Origin: Deltaproteobacteria bacterium | GTDB lineage: Bacteria > Desulfobacterota > Desulfomonilia > UBA1062 | Reading direction: 5' to 3' | DNA: 37,555 bases | NCBI GenBank assembly: GCA_018436855.1 | Contig: JAHDKO010000104.1 | Location: 1 to 37,555 of the forward strand | Shown: one piece after another, positions 1 to 8,916 of the stretch | Layout of the letters: every line of letters begins with the position of its first letter | Position numbering within the stretch: position 1 is the stretch's first letter | Notes under the pieces: generated by a model | Database searches by the model: none | Seen by the model: only the letters and a program-made list of their open reading frames with translations | Told to the model about the DNA's origin: nothing | Position numbers and translations under genes: made by a program

Positions 1-1740
1 AGAATAATATACGCCGGTATATTTTGTGCTTTTACCCTGTTCAGTAAGATAACTGGTATTTTTGCTGCAGCGTATTTCGGCGTTTACTTGCTCAAAGCAA
101 AAGATTGGTCAGGATTAAGAGACCTCATCACAGGTATGATTTTAGGAACACTCATAGTATGTTTGTTGTTTATTGCGTTATTTAACATACAGTCGTTTAA
201 CAATATCTTGTCTCTCTTCTTCAAGTCTAACCAGTGGTCAGGCCTTGATCTGAATAATTTGGTTTCTTACCTAGACCAATTGATGTCAGTGAAATTTTTT
301 CCTGTGTTCATAGCTCTTTTTATAGTTGCTAGTGCATACAAAGATGCGATCAGCAGACGTCTTTTTTGTTTTGCATGGGCGAACATCACAGTCATTTATA
401 TTATATATACCTTCACACACAGGGGCGGGTCAGTGATTTCCCCATACATATATTCTGCCTATATTTTTACGGGCATAGGGTTGGCTTACGCGCTTGGAAA
501 GATATTCGCCGAAGCGGAAAAGTCATTATCGAAAAAGATTTTCGATGATGCACTGCTTCGGATTGGCGTGGCACTAGTAAGTTTTATATTTATTTGCGCG
601 GGCCTTTTGATAGGAATTAAGTACCCCACGGTAAGCAATTTTGATTACGATCACCTTTATTATAGGCCCCTCGACATCTTCACTCCGAGTTATATCTATC
701 TCCCAGAAGTGTGCAGGTGGCTATTCACATTGGGTCCGATTCTAGTCCTTATACTATTGCTATTATCTCAAATATCCAAGTCAAGGAAAGCAATTATCTT
801 TTTTATGTTAACTACTTCTTTATGGGGTGCTGCGTTTATCGGCGGCTTGGCTTACCAGAAAGCAAGTTTTGATAAATTTAGAGCCGGTTTCTTTTACGAT
901 GCGGCGCCAGTCTTGAACGAGGTTCCCGATCAAGAGTTCAATATATTTGTCAAGGCATGGAATGAACACCCAAAATCTGAGTATTTATTATGGGTATATA
1001 GACTCTTTTTTGATGAGAAATATCCGAGAGGTCATGATTTCGATTCTCAGTATAAAAATGACAATATGATAAGAGGAAGTATAAATTATATAAAAGAAAA
1101 GAAGAACTTAGCTAATATACGGGGGAATCAAATTCTTACAGATGATCTTTTCTTGATGAATGAGATTTTCAAAGAGGTTGATATAGTCAAAGAGACTGAA
1201 TGGAAGGGAATTAAATTGTATGTTGTCGATGTGAGCTTACCCGAGCCACTGTTCAATCTGGATCTAGAAGGTTGGGACGGTCCAAGCATTGTGAGTGATG
1301 CAGAGGTGAATAACGTTGCCCCTCTTTTAAAAATTGGCGGTATTCGTGGTAAGTTCAATTTTGAGCGTGTTCGTGAAGAAGAAAACATCTTGAAGATTGT
1401 TCCGGGGAAGCCAGATAAGAATGGGAAATTATTGGTCCAACTGTCACTGGCAAGTGAGGAAGCGTGGAGATTGGGCTGTAGTCAAAAGAAAAATGTCATT
1501 CTTTCGTTAGACGTTAAGATGCCGTCTCCATCACACCGCAGTGAGGTTTTTATCCAGGATAAGGTCGTAGAATGGGATAGAGATAGAATAGAAATATGTA
1601 ATGGCTCTTCATGGAAGAGGTATCGAATTCATAAGAGAATCAGAGATAATTCAACAGAATTCTTGATGGGTGTATACTGGCATCCAGTGCAGGAGAGCGA
1701 AACTTTTGAGATTAAAAATATACAGATTTATGTATGGTGA
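1..1740 (+). CDS. Multi-pass membrane protein, GT-C glycosyltransferase-like, 5' end outside window
   Basis: The frame is open from base 1, so the start lies upstream; an in-frame TTG at 88 is not a convincing start because hydrophobic coding sequence continues before it. The first ~290 visible residues form about eight hydrophobic segments, ending near the LILLLLSQ and AAFIGGLAYQ stretches. A large soluble part of roughly 270 residues follows, rich in beta-type alternation and ending in an aromatic-rich tail (EIKNIQIYVW). This layout resembles polyprenyl-phosphate-sugar-dependent (GT-C fold) glycosyltransferases with an extracytoplasmic C-terminal domain, but I see no diagnostic motif because the N-terminal catalytic loop is missing. 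It is the first gene of an AT-rich glycan cluster and is followed by a 247-base gap. It could instead be a non-catalytic membrane glycan-assembly protein. The gene is certain; the function is a family-level inference. Confidence 0.7.
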   Translation, partial: RIIYAGIFCAFTLFSKITGIFAAAYFGVYLLKAKDWSGLRDLITGMILGTLIVCLLFIALFNIQSFNNILSLFFKSNQWSGLDLNNLVSYLDQLMSVKFFPVFIALFIVASAYKDAISRRLFCFAWANITVIYIIYTFTHRGGSVISPYIYSAYIFTGIGLAYALGKIFAEAEKSLSKKIFDDALLRIGVALVSFIFICAGLLIGIKYPTVSNFDYDHLYYRPLDIFTPSYIYLPEVCRWLFTLGPILVLILLLLSQISKSRKAIIFFMLTTSLWGAAFIGGLAYQKASFDKFRAGFFYDAAPVLNEVPDQEFNIFVKAWNEHPKSEYLLWVYRLFFDEKYPRGHDFDSQYKNDNMIRGSINYIKEKKNLANIRGNQILTDDLFLMNEIFKEVDIVKETEWKGIKLYVVDVSLPEPLFNLDLEGWDGPSIVSDAEVNNVAPLLKIGGIRGKFNFERVREEENILKIVPGKPDKNGKLLVQLSLASEEAWRLGCSQKKNVILSLDVKMPSPSHRSEVFIQDKVVEWDRDRIEICNGSSWKRYRIHKRIRDNSTEFLMGVYWHPVQESETFEIKNIQIYVW

Positions 1741-1812
1741 TTCCCACTGGCTAGGACCCACCTTTCTCATTGGGGAAAACGGTTTATCTGTTTGAAGGAT
1801 AACTTCTTATGC

Positions 1813-1842
1813 TTGATAGCTCCTCTCTACAATGCATATATA
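1813..1842 (+). promoter_or_regulatory. Candidate sigma-70 promoter ahead of the 1988 glycosyltransferase
   Basis: TTGATA at 1813-1818 and TATATA at 1837-1842 are separated by 18 bases, in the AT-rich gap between two same-strand genes. It is about 140 bases upstream of the next start codon, so it would give a long leader. AT-rich sequence produces such matches by chance, hence the low confidence. Confidence 0.3.
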
Positions 1843-1894
1843 TTTTGTCAGGGATATAAACTCCCGGTTAAAGTGGAGGGGGTATCGTATTCTT

Positions 1895-1928
1895 ATGAAT
1901 AGTTTAATTTTTTATAAAAATAATTCAT
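1895..1928 (+). repeat. Nested AT-rich inverted repeat in intergenic gap
   Basis: ATGAAT at 1895-1900 pairs with ATTCAT at 1923-1928. Inside them, ATTTTT pairs with AAAAAT around a very short loop. It sits 60 bases before the next gene. It could be a weak terminator for the upstream gene, a protein-binding site, or simply AT-rich sequence. Confidence 0.3.
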
Positions 1929-1987
1929 CATTCCCATTGTCGATTTGAACTGGCCTTTTCTTTTATCACGAAAGGACAATAGCCCTA

Positions 1988-3091
1988 ATGGTTAAAGTTT
2001 GTATCTTTAGCTCTGTCCACCCTCCCTTTGACATCAGAATATTTCATAAAGAAGCGAAGTCGCTGAAAAAAGCTGGTTATGATGTTACACTTATCGCCCA
2101 GCATGATAAAAATGAAATTGTGGATGGCATAAGGATCGTCCCACTTACGAAGCCGAGAAATAGGGTTCTGAGAATGACCAAGACTTCTTTTCAGGCTTAT
2201 CGCAAGGCACTTGAAACCGATGCCGATATCTATCACTTCCATGATCCGGAACTTATCCCTGTAGGTCTTCTATTAAAGCGACTTGGAAAGCGTGTAATAT
2301 ATGATGTGCATGAGGATGTGCCAAGGCAGAACTTGTCTAAGGCTTATATACCGCCTGCATTTCGCAGACCGATATCAATTGCGATCGAGATACTGGAGGG
2401 CCTTTCTGCAAAGCATTTTGACGGTGTCGTCACGGCAACACCATTTATCAATAATAGGTTTGTTGAGTTAGGAGCTTGTGCTATCAATGTGAATAATTAT
2501 CCTATTGTCTCTGAATTGTTTGATAATAGAAAGCAGTGGAAGGATAGGGAAAAGACAATATGTTATGTTGGAGTTATCACACGGATAAGAGGCGCCTTTG
2601 AGATGGTAGACGCAATTGGGAAAACGGATTATGAATTAGTGCTTGCAGGGAAAATCAATGCAGATATTGAGATGAAGTTGAGGCAGTTGCAGGGATGGAA
2701 GCGGGTAAAAGCGTTAGGGTTGATTGACAGGGAAGGAATAAAAGCAACCATGTCCCGTTGTGTAGCCGGGATGGTCATTTTTCATCCCGCTCCCAACCAT
2801 ATAGACGCACAGCCTAATAAGATGTTTGAATACATGTCTGCAGGGATCCCTGTTATCGCGTCCAATTTTCCGCTTTGGAGAGAAATTATTGAGGGCAATG
2901 AGTGCGGGGTTTGTGTAGATCCGTTCAATACCAGTGAAATAGCAGATGCGATTACGTACATTATCGATCATCCAACTGAGGCACATGCTATGGGGCGCCG
3001 GGGCCAGAAGGCTGTCGAGGAAAAATATAATTGGTCAATCGAGGAAAAGAAACTTACGCAATTATACCAGGATAACGCATCACTGCCTTGA
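1988..3091 (+). CDS. Glycosyltransferase family 4 (GT-B fold)
   Basis: The 367-residue protein has the usual length for a GT4 enzyme, which transfers a sugar from a nucleotide-sugar donor to a lipid-linked acceptor at the cytoplasmic face. The N-terminal Rossmann half opens with KVCIFSSVHPPFDIR and contains HFHDPELIP (about residues 83-91) and YDVHED (105-110), typical of this subgroup. The C-terminal donor half contains CYVGVITRIRGAFEM, and the donor-binding region reads PNKMFEYMSAGIPVIAS in place of the classical E-x7-E segment. No membrane segment is seen. The ATG at 1988 begins the conserved core directly; AAAGGA lies about 12 bases upstream, a slightly long spacing. A second GT4 gene follows 75 bases downstream. 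The sugar specificity cannot be read from the sequence. Confidence 0.9.
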   Translation: MVKVCIFSSVHPPFDIRIFHKEAKSLKKAGYDVTLIAQHDKNEIVDGIRIVPLTKPRNRVLRMTKTSFQAYRKALETDADIYHFHDPELIPVGLLLKRLGKRVIYDVHEDVPRQNLSKAYIPPAFRRPISIAIEILEGLSAKHFDGVVTATPFINNRFVELGACAINVNNYPIVSELFDNRKQWKDREKTICYVGVITRIRGAFEMVDAIGKTDYELVLAGKINADIEMKLRQLQGWKRVKALGLIDREGIKATMSRCVAGMVIFHPAPNHIDAQPNKMFEYMSAGIPVIASNFPLWREIIEGNECGVCVDPFNTSEIADAITYIIDHPTEAHAMGRRGQKAVEEKYNWSIEEKKLTQLYQDNASLP

Positions 3092-3166
3092 AGGAAGAAG
3101 GAGAGGATATATTCAGTTTACCACGATACGAATTTGATTTGATTAGTAATAACATCGGAGATAGGG

Positions 3167-4432
3167 ATGAAGCTTTGGATCGCAACAATATATGAACCGC
3201 TTCCATTTGGCGACAGAAGAACACGACCGCAACGATGTGGTATGTTGGCACAAGCGCTTTTGGACCGTGGACATGATGTAGAACTTTGGACTTCCACTTT
3301 TGATCACGTTTCCCATACCCAACTTCATGATAGATCATTGTATGTAAAAGCAGGCGATCGTATTTCCATTCAGTTTATCAAAGGCTGCGGATACCCGGAT
3401 GACCATTCATTGAAAAGGTTTTTGCATAACCGCCAGACAGGAAGAGAGTTTTATAATCTATCCGAGAATCGTAGGGACCGGCCTGACATCATTTTTGCAC
3501 CTGTACCTGTTTTGGAACTGGCGGAAGCAGCTGTTAAATACTCAGATAAACAAAAAATACCGGTGATTGTGGATGTAAGAGATCTTTGGCCTGATATTTA
3601 TTTAACCATGATACCTAAAAGGTTGCATTTTCTGGCAAAAAAGCTTTTGTATTCCGAATATAAACGTGCCAGATTTGTTTATAAAAAGGCAACAGGGATA
3701 ACTGCAGTCTCGAATACATATTTACATAAAGGCCTCTCATATGCCGGAAGGAGTGCCAGAGATACCGATCATGCTTTCCCACTTGGATCGGGAGAAATCA
3801 TTAACTCAATCTCGCAACGCTCTGATACGACATCTGACCCAATTTCCAGACAGGTAAGCATGGTTCGAAACAAGTTTGTAGTAACCTTCGTTGGAACGTT
3901 CAGTAAATTTTTAGATGTACAGGCTATCTTAGAAGCGGCGAAGCTTTTAACCAGCAAGCCGGATGTTCACATATTTATTATCGGTACTGGCTCGAGCAGC
4001 CAAAAGTATTTCAAGATTGCGAGTAGGTTGCCAAACGTCACAATGACAGGTTGGCTTAATTCAACAGATATAAGTTCATTTCTCAAGATAACAAAAGTTG
4101 GTCTTGTAGCCTATTCCGAAGAGGCTATGATGTCATTGCCAAACAAACCGTTTGAGTATATGGCAGCAGGGCTTCCCATACTCTCGTCTCTACCAGGTGA
4201 GTTGGCAGAATTAATACAAGTGTATAACATAGGACGCAATTATAATGCAGGGGACCCTGTGTCGCTATCGAGGGAGATTCAATGGTTTTATGAACATCCT
4301 GACGAGACAAAAAAGATGGGTGAGAACTCGATGAATCTTTTTTTGGAGAAATATCGAAGTGATATCATTTATACAGAGTTTTCTGAATACCTTGAAAGGA
4401 TAGTGAATCGCTATGACGGAAGGAGCTCATAA
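3167..4432 (+). CDS. Glycosyltransferase family 4, WbuB-like
   Basis: This 421-residue GT-B protein resembles the WbuB-type GT4 enzymes of O-antigen and capsule clusters. The N-terminal half contains a proline/arginine-rich acceptor loop (residues 10-23) and the hallmark IVDVRDLWPDIYL (about 134-146), which WbuB-type proteins share. The C-terminal half has FVGTFSKFLDVQAILEAA at the start of the donor domain and NKPFEYMAAGLPILSS in the nucleotide-sugar site. The ATG at 3167 is preceded by GGAGATAGGG, a reasonable ribosome-binding site. Its last 20 bases overlap the next gene, a methyltransferase, which suggests coupled translation. The role is inferred to be addition of a hexose or N-acetylhexosamine in repeat-unit assembly; the exact substrate is unknown. 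Confidence 0.9.
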   Translation: MKLWIATIYEPLPFGDRRTRPQRCGMLAQALLDRGHDVELWTSTFDHVSHTQLHDRSLYVKAGDRISIQFIKGCGYPDDHSLKRFLHNRQTGREFYNLSENRRDRPDIIFAPVPVLELAEAAVKYSDKQKIPVIVDVRDLWPDIYLTMIPKRLHFLAKKLLYSEYKRARFVYKKATGITAVSNTYLHKGLSYAGRSARDTDHAFPLGSGEIINSISQRSDTTSDPISRQVSMVRNKFVVTFVGTFSKFLDVQAILEAAKLLTSKPDVHIFIIGTGSSSQKYFKIASRLPNVTMTGWLNSTDISSFLKITKVGLVAYSEEAMMSLPNKPFEYMAAGLPILSSLPGELAELIQVYNIGRNYNAGDPVSLSREIQWFYEHPDETKKMGENSMNLFLEKYRSDIIYTEFSEYLERIVNRYDGRSS

Positions 4433-5273
4433 GTATCTGGAAGACCGCAAGTTAAAGGAAATTGAGCATTCTGATCGCCGAAGATCGATTGTGCGCGCTT
4501 ACGAATATCATACTGACGCGTCTTCGGACCGGTTGGAAGAGAACTATGTGGAAAGGGAAAATGAATTCGAGGATCATTTCAGCAACATGAAATATTATAG
4601 CATTACCGAGTCCAGTTTTGCTTATCGCGATTCACTTTTGTTTGATGGGATCAGGGGCTCTGTTGCTCTTGATTATTGTTGCGGCAATGGTGAAGTCGCC
4701 ATAGAAATGGCAAAGCATGGTGCCGCACAGGTTATAGGGATTGATATCAGCTCAGTTGCAATAGCGAATGCCAGAGCGCTGGCAAAAGATGCTGGGGTTG
4801 ACCATGTCTGTGAATTTGTCGTCATGGATGCTGAGCATACTGAGTTTGCCGATGCAACGTTTGATATTATTCACGAATATGGTGCCCTGCACCATTTGGA
4901 GCTCTCAGCAGCATATAAAGAACTTGCCCGAATCCTCAAATCGACTGGGAAAGTGGTTTGCACCGAAGCCTTGCGGCATAACCCTTTGATCGACTGGTAC
5001 AGAAGACGTACTCCCCATTTAAGGACTGAATGGGAAGTTGAACATATCTTGGGTTTCCCTGAAATCAAGAAAGGGAAGAATTATTTTTCTTTCCTAAACT
5101 TGAGGACGTTTCATCTTGCCGCTTTAGCAGCAGTGCCATTCCGTACTAGCTCAGTTTTTCACCCTCTTCTCAAGCTCCTCAATATCATTGATATGGTATT
5201 ACTACGAATCCCTTTTATTCGCAAAATGGCTTGGATTGCGGTGGTCGAATATAAGCAGCCATTGAAAAAATAA
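4413..5273 (+). CDS. Class I SAM-dependent methyltransferase
   Basis: The 286-residue protein has a Rossmann methyltransferase core. SAM motif I is ALDYCCGNGEVAIEMA (about residues 85-100), the ribose-binding acidic residue ends strand 2 (VIGIDIS, 108-113), and motif II-like VVMDAEHTEF is followed by FDIIHEYGALHHL. The family methylates small molecules or sugars; the position between a GT4 and a phosphoglycosyl transferase suggests O- or N-methylation of a sugar in the repeat unit. The C-terminal ~80 residues contain a hydrophobic stretch (AALAAVPF, LLNIIDMVLLRIPF) that could contact the membrane. The start at 4413 overlaps the preceding gene by 20 bases and no better start is seen. The exact substrate is unknown. 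Confidence 0.85.
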   Translation: MTEGAHKYLEDRKLKEIEHSDRRRSIVRAYEYHTDASSDRLEENYVERENEFEDHFSNMKYYSITESSFAYRDSLLFDGIRGSVALDYCCGNGEVAIEMAKHGAAQVIGIDISSVAIANARALAKDAGVDHVCEFVVMDAEHTEFADATFDIIHEYGALHHLELSAAYKELARILKSTGKVVCTEALRHNPLIDWYRRRTPHLRTEWEVEHILGFPEIKKGKNYFSFLNLRTFHLAALAAVPFRTSSVFHPLLKLLNIIDMVLLRIPFIRKMAWIAVVEYKQPLKK

Positions 5274-5316
5274 ATCAGATTGGCGCACATTGTGACAATA
5301 AAACTATCCTGATACT

Positions 5317-5943
5317 ATGAATCATCATGCTTGGGCACTTGCCTTAAAACGGATAATCGATGTTATCGTTTCATTCGTCATGCTGATTTTCATGTGGCCT
5401 TTGTTTATTGTCATATCGATTTCCATTAAGTTGACGAGCCCAGGACCAATCTTCTACCGTGGTGTACGCTCGGGGTTGGGAGGTATACCCTTTCACATCC
5501 TCAAGTTTAGAACTATGGTGACAGATGCCGAGTCCTTAGGCGGACCGACCACAGGCACCAATGATAAGCGCGTGACTCGCATCGGTGTATATCTGCGCCG
5601 TGCCAAACTGGATGAACTTCCTCAGTTCCTCAATGTCTTGGTAGGCGATATGAGTCTGGTCGGGCCGCGTCCTGAAGTACTGGAATATACTGCGATGTAC
5701 ACAGACAAGGAAAAAATCATTCTCTCTATGCGGCCAGGCATAACCGATTATGCATCTATAGAGTTTGCCAATCTTGATGACCTTGTCGGCAACCAAGACC
5801 CAGACAGGTATTTTCGTGAAACCATTATGCCTCGCAAGACCGAATTGAGAATCAAATATGTGAGAGAGTGGTCACTCATATCTGATCTCAAAATTATCTG
5901 GGCGACTTTATGCAGGGTGGGAAAGAGGATAATTGATAAGTGA
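5317..5943 (+). CDS. Monotopic phosphoglycosyl transferase (short, PglC-type sugar transferase)
   Basis: This is the 208-residue minimal catalytic form of the bacterial sugar transferase family. It moves a sugar-1-phosphate from a UDP-sugar to undecaprenyl phosphate, the initiating step of glycan assembly at the inner membrane. One N-terminal re-entrant membrane helix (about residues 12-37) is followed by SPGPIFYRGVRSG and FHILKFRTMV. The catalytic Asp-Glu pair is D99-E100 in AKLDELPQFLNVL, followed by GDMSLVGPRPE and RPGITDYASIEF. There is no N-terminal multi-helix or CoA-binding domain, unlike the second enzyme of this family at 22490. Its stop overlaps the following aldo/keto reductase start by four bases (GTGA). 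The donor sugar cannot be determined; bacillosamine-like or N-acetylhexosamine donors are typical for the short form. Confidence 0.92.
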   Translation: MNHHAWALALKRIIDVIVSFVMLIFMWPLFIVISISIKLTSPGPIFYRGVRSGLGGIPFHILKFRTMVTDAESLGGPTTGTNDKRVTRIGVYLRRAKLDELPQFLNVLVGDMSLVGPRPEVLEYTAMYTDKEKIILSMRPGITDYASIEFANLDDLVGNQDPDRYFRETIMPRKTELRIKYVREWSLISDLKIIWATLCRVGKRIIDK

Positions 5944-6890
5944 ACACGTTGGAGACTATTTGTCTCGGCCGTACGGCTTCTAAAATCAGCCGACTAGGTC
6001 TTGGCTGTTGGGCAATAGGAGGTCACGGATGGGGAAAGGTGAGGGAGCAAGATTCCAAACAGGCTGTCAAGTGCGCATTAGATAGGGGGGTCTCATTTTT
6101 TGATACTGCAGACGTGTATGGGCTTGGGAAATCAGAAACCATATTAGCCGATGTGCTGGGTCCATCCCGCACAAAAGTATTGGTTGCAAGCAAAGGAGGC
6201 GTCCGCTGGAACGATAAAGGGCAGATTTGGACAGATATCTCACCATCCTATCTGAGGCGAGCAGTGGAAAACAGTCTGAGAAGATTAAAGATGGACTGTA
6301 TTCCGCTTTATTATGTTCATAAACTCGACGGTGTAACTCCTCTACAAGAGAGTATTGCTGCCCTAGAGCGTATGCGTGAGGAAGGCAAGATAGGATCTAT
6401 CGGAATTTCGAACATCTCTGCCGATCAACTGTTACAAGCCCTGCGGGTTGCTCCAGTAGCAGCGGTTCAGGTTCGTCTGAATATCTTTGATCGAGAAGCA
6501 AGCAAAGAGCTGCTTGATATTTGTAAAAGAGAAAGCGTTACCCTCGTTGCTTGGGGCGCACTTGCGGATGGACTCTTAACCGGCAAGTTCAAGGTCTATA
6601 AGGAGTTCAAGGACGATGATCACAGAAGCAGGATGCCAGAATTCAAAAAGGAATTATTTCCGGAATATGGCAGGCGCCTGCGATTGCTTGAGCAGGTGGC
6701 CATGGAAAGGGGACGCCGGGTTGGTCAACTTGCGCTTCGCTGGGTCCTGGACCTTGAGCCTTTTACGTGTGCGTTATTCGGTGCAAAAACAGATATTCAG
6801 GTAACAGAGAATCTGGGTGCAGATGGGTGGAATTTAACAGATGCAGATCTCGCTACTATCGATTCCATTCTATTCGACGTAGGAAGGTGA
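5940..6890 (+). CDS. Aldo/keto reductase
   Basis: The 316-residue TIM-barrel oxidoreductase carries the full catalytic tetrad of the family: D55 and Y60 in FFDTADVYG, K85 in LVASKGG and H127 in YYVHKLDG. It is expected to be NADPH-dependent and to reduce a keto or aldehyde group. The C-terminal ALFGAKTDIQVTENLGA segment matches the usual cofactor-closing loop. The start is GTG at 5940, overlapping the sugar-transferase stop, and the gene is followed after one base by the E1 alpha gene. Reductase, E1 alpha and E1 beta thus form a tight unit. In a glycan locus, a keto-sugar or a two-carbon side chain produced by the E1 pair is a plausible substrate; this is inference from context only. Confidence 0.9.
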   Translation: MNTLETICLGRTASKISRLGLGCWAIGGHGWGKVREQDSKQAVKCALDRGVSFFDTADVYGLGKSETILADVLGPSRTKVLVASKGGVRWNDKGQIWTDISPSYLRRAVENSLRRLKMDCIPLYYVHKLDGVTPLQESIAALERMREEGKIGSIGISNISADQLLQALRVAPVAAVQVRLNIFDREASKELLDICKRESVTLVAWGALADGLLTGKFKVYKEFKDDDHRSRMPEFKKELFPEYGRRLRLLEQVAMERGRRVGQLALRWVLDLEPFTCALFGAKTDIQVTENLGADGWNLTDADLATIDSILFDVGR

Positions 6891-6891
6891 A

Positions 6892-7869
6892 ATGATTTTA
6901 TCAAGAGACACGTTATGTGATTTGTATAAGGCAATGATTATCATCCGTTTATTTGAAGAGAGCCTGGTGGAACCCATCCTGAGTGGAGAAGTCCACACGC
7001 CATGCCATCTCTGCAGTGGCCAGGAGGCTATAGCGGTTGGCCTCTGCAAAGCCCTATCCCAAGATGATTACATTTTTGGCAATCATCGCTCTCACGGACA
7101 TTTTCTGGCCAAAGGCGGTTCCTTGAGGGCTCTGGCTGCCGAGATTTACTGCCGGGAAACTGGTTGTTCCCGTGGTCGCGGAGGTTCTATGCATCTGATA
7201 GACCCAACAGTGGGCATGCTTGGCTCGGCCCCAATCGTAGCTGGGACTATATCCTTGGCAGTTGGCGCTGCCCTTGCATCTTCAATCCGCAAGGATGGTC
7301 GCATATCGGTGAGCTTTTTAGGGGACGGGGCTACCGGGGAAGGCGTCCTGTATGAATCTTTGAACTTCGCCGCACTTAAAAAGCTCCCAATTATATTCGC
7401 CTGCGAAAACAATTTATACGCTACCCACATGCCTATCCGAGAGTGTCGAGTTAACCGCCCGATTCGCAAGATTGCCGAACCTTTCGGGATTGATAATCAC
7501 GAGGTAGATGGGAATAATATTTTACAAGTTTACGATAAGGTTCAGCAGGCAGCTGAGGCCTGCCGGAAAGGGAGCGGTCCAGTTTTCATGGAGTTTCTTA
7601 CCTATCGTTATCGCGGTCACGTAGGGCCGGACGACAATGTACAAGGCCTTCACATGGACCTCAGGCCTCAAGAAGAATTAGCCCACTGGCTTGAAAAAGA
7701 CCCAATCCAGAGACTGGAACGATATATCAGAGAACACCATGTGATGGACGAGCTAGAACTGCAGTCTTTCAAGCGTGAAGCAGAAAATGAGGTACAAGAT
7801 GCTAAGGCGTATGCAGAGAGCAGTGCGCGGCCGAGGATCGAGGAGATAACCAGGTATGTCTTTGCATAG
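6892..7869 (+). CDS. Thiamine-diphosphate dehydrogenase E1 component, alpha subunit
   Basis: The 325-residue protein is full length for the alpha subunit of two-subunit 2-oxoacid or acetoin dehydrogenase E1. The thiamine-diphosphate/Mg motif begins GDGATGEG (residues 144-151) and ends in ENN (172-174). Other family landmarks are GQEAIAVG (43-50), FGNHRSHGHFLAKG and SRGRGGSMHL. The family decarboxylates a 2-oxoacid (or splits acetoin) and passes the acyl group to a lipoyl E2. AGGAAGG at 6881-6887 gives a good ribosome-binding site for the ATG at 6892. The 3' end overlaps the beta subunit by 14 bases. No E2 or E3 gene occurs in the window and the neighbours are glycan genes, so it may serve carbohydrate modification rather than central metabolism; the 2-oxoacid is unknown. 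Confidence 0.92.
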   Translation: MILSRDTLCDLYKAMIIIRLFEESLVEPILSGEVHTPCHLCSGQEAIAVGLCKALSQDDYIFGNHRSHGHFLAKGGSLRALAAEIYCRETGCSRGRGGSMHLIDPTVGMLGSAPIVAGTISLAVGAALASSIRKDGRISVSFLGDGATGEGVLYESLNFAALKKLPIIFACENNLYATHMPIRECRVNRPIRKIAEPFGIDNHEVDGNNILQVYDKVQQAAEACRKGSGPVFMEFLTYRYRGHVGPDDNVQGLHMDLRPQEELAHWLEKDPIQRLERYIREHHVMDELELQSFKREAENEVQDAKAYAESSARPRIEEITRYVFA

Positions 7870-8836
7870 GAAATTATCCTACAGTCTGGCGATCAATGAG
7901 GCGCTACATCAAGTGATGTCGATGGATCCCTCGGTCTTCCTGATCGGGCAGGGCGTAAAGAGTCCGTGGTATGTCGGAAATACAGCACGCGGCCTCATAG
8001 AAGAGTTTGGAGAAAATCGGGTTATTGATACACCGGTGTCCGAGAATGGGATCACAGGGGCAGCTGTTGGGGCAGCTATCGCTGGTATGAAACCAGTAGT
8101 GGTTCATCCAAGGATAGATTTCATGATGTATGCTATGGATCCAATCATTAACGAGGCTGCAAACTGGTTTTATATGAATGGTGGCCGGGCGAATGTTCCG
8201 GTCGTTTTCTGGGGCATCATCAACCGGCGAGGTGAACAAGCTGCCCAGCACTCTCAGGCCCTTCACGCACTATTTGCTCATATCCCCGGGCTTAAAGTGG
8301 TCATGCCCGCTACTGCTCATGATGCTAAGGGACTGATGGTTGCCGCCATTCAGGATCCCAACCCTGTCGTTTTTGTAGATGAACGGTTGCTTTACGGACT
8401 TGAAGGGCCAGTTCCACAAGAGATATATCACGTGGAGATTGGCAAGGGATGTCTCCGTAGACAAGGGAAAGATGTAACGATCGTGGCAGTTTCACTCATG
8501 GTTCATGAGGCCATAAAGGCAACTCAAGAACTTATCGACGATGATATTGATGCAGAAGTTATAGACTTGAGGACCATTAAACCTCTGGATCGAGAATTAA
8601 TAATACATTCGGTCAATAAGACGGGTCGGCTTGTTGTTGTTGATGTCGGCTGGCGATCATTTGGGATTTCAGGGGAAATTGCCGCCTTGGTAGCCGAGGC
8701 ATCCTTTGAGACTTTAAAGGCGCCGATTTTACGGGTTGCCCTCCCCGACTGCCCGGCGCCAGCTAGCGTGATGTTGGAAAATGGATACTATCCGTCAGCA
8801 AGAGATATTGTACAAGCAGTGCGAAGGATCATGTAA
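7856..8836 (+). CDS. Thiamine-diphosphate dehydrogenase E1 component, beta subunit
   Basis: The 326-residue partner of the preceding alpha subunit has a pyrimidine-binding transketolase domain followed by the C-terminal transketolase domain. The cofactor-activating glutamate is E63 in DTPVSENGITGAAVGAA. QHSQ at 131-134 and the following LFAHIPGLKVVMPAT and DAKGLM match the pyruvate/acetoin E1 beta consensus. The C-terminal half shows DLRTIKPLD and VVVDVGWRSFGISGEI, also standard. The ATG at 7856 lies inside the alpha-subunit gene and has AGGAG 10 bases upstream. Nothing is missing, so the pair should form an active heterotetramer. The next gene starts 171 bases later, so this looks like the end of the reductase-E1 unit. 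Confidence 0.92.
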   Translation: MSLHRKLSYSLAINEALHQVMSMDPSVFLIGQGVKSPWYVGNTARGLIEEFGENRVIDTPVSENGITGAAVGAAIAGMKPVVVHPRIDFMMYAMDPIINEAANWFYMNGGRANVPVVFWGIINRRGEQAAQHSQALHALFAHIPGLKVVMPATAHDAKGLMVAAIQDPNPVVFVDERLLYGLEGPVPQEIYHVEIGKGCLRRQGKDVTIVAVSLMVHEAIKATQELIDDDIDAEVIDLRTIKPLDRELIIHSVNKTGRLVVVDVGWRSFGISGEIAALVAEASFETLKAPILRVALPDCPAPASVMLENGYYPSARDIVQAVRRIM

Positions 8837-8916
8837 GAAGATGAGATCACCTCTACTCCAATTGGGCACCACCCACCAGCCTCGTTACGACGATGAAGAA
8901 ATTTATGGAAAACTCT

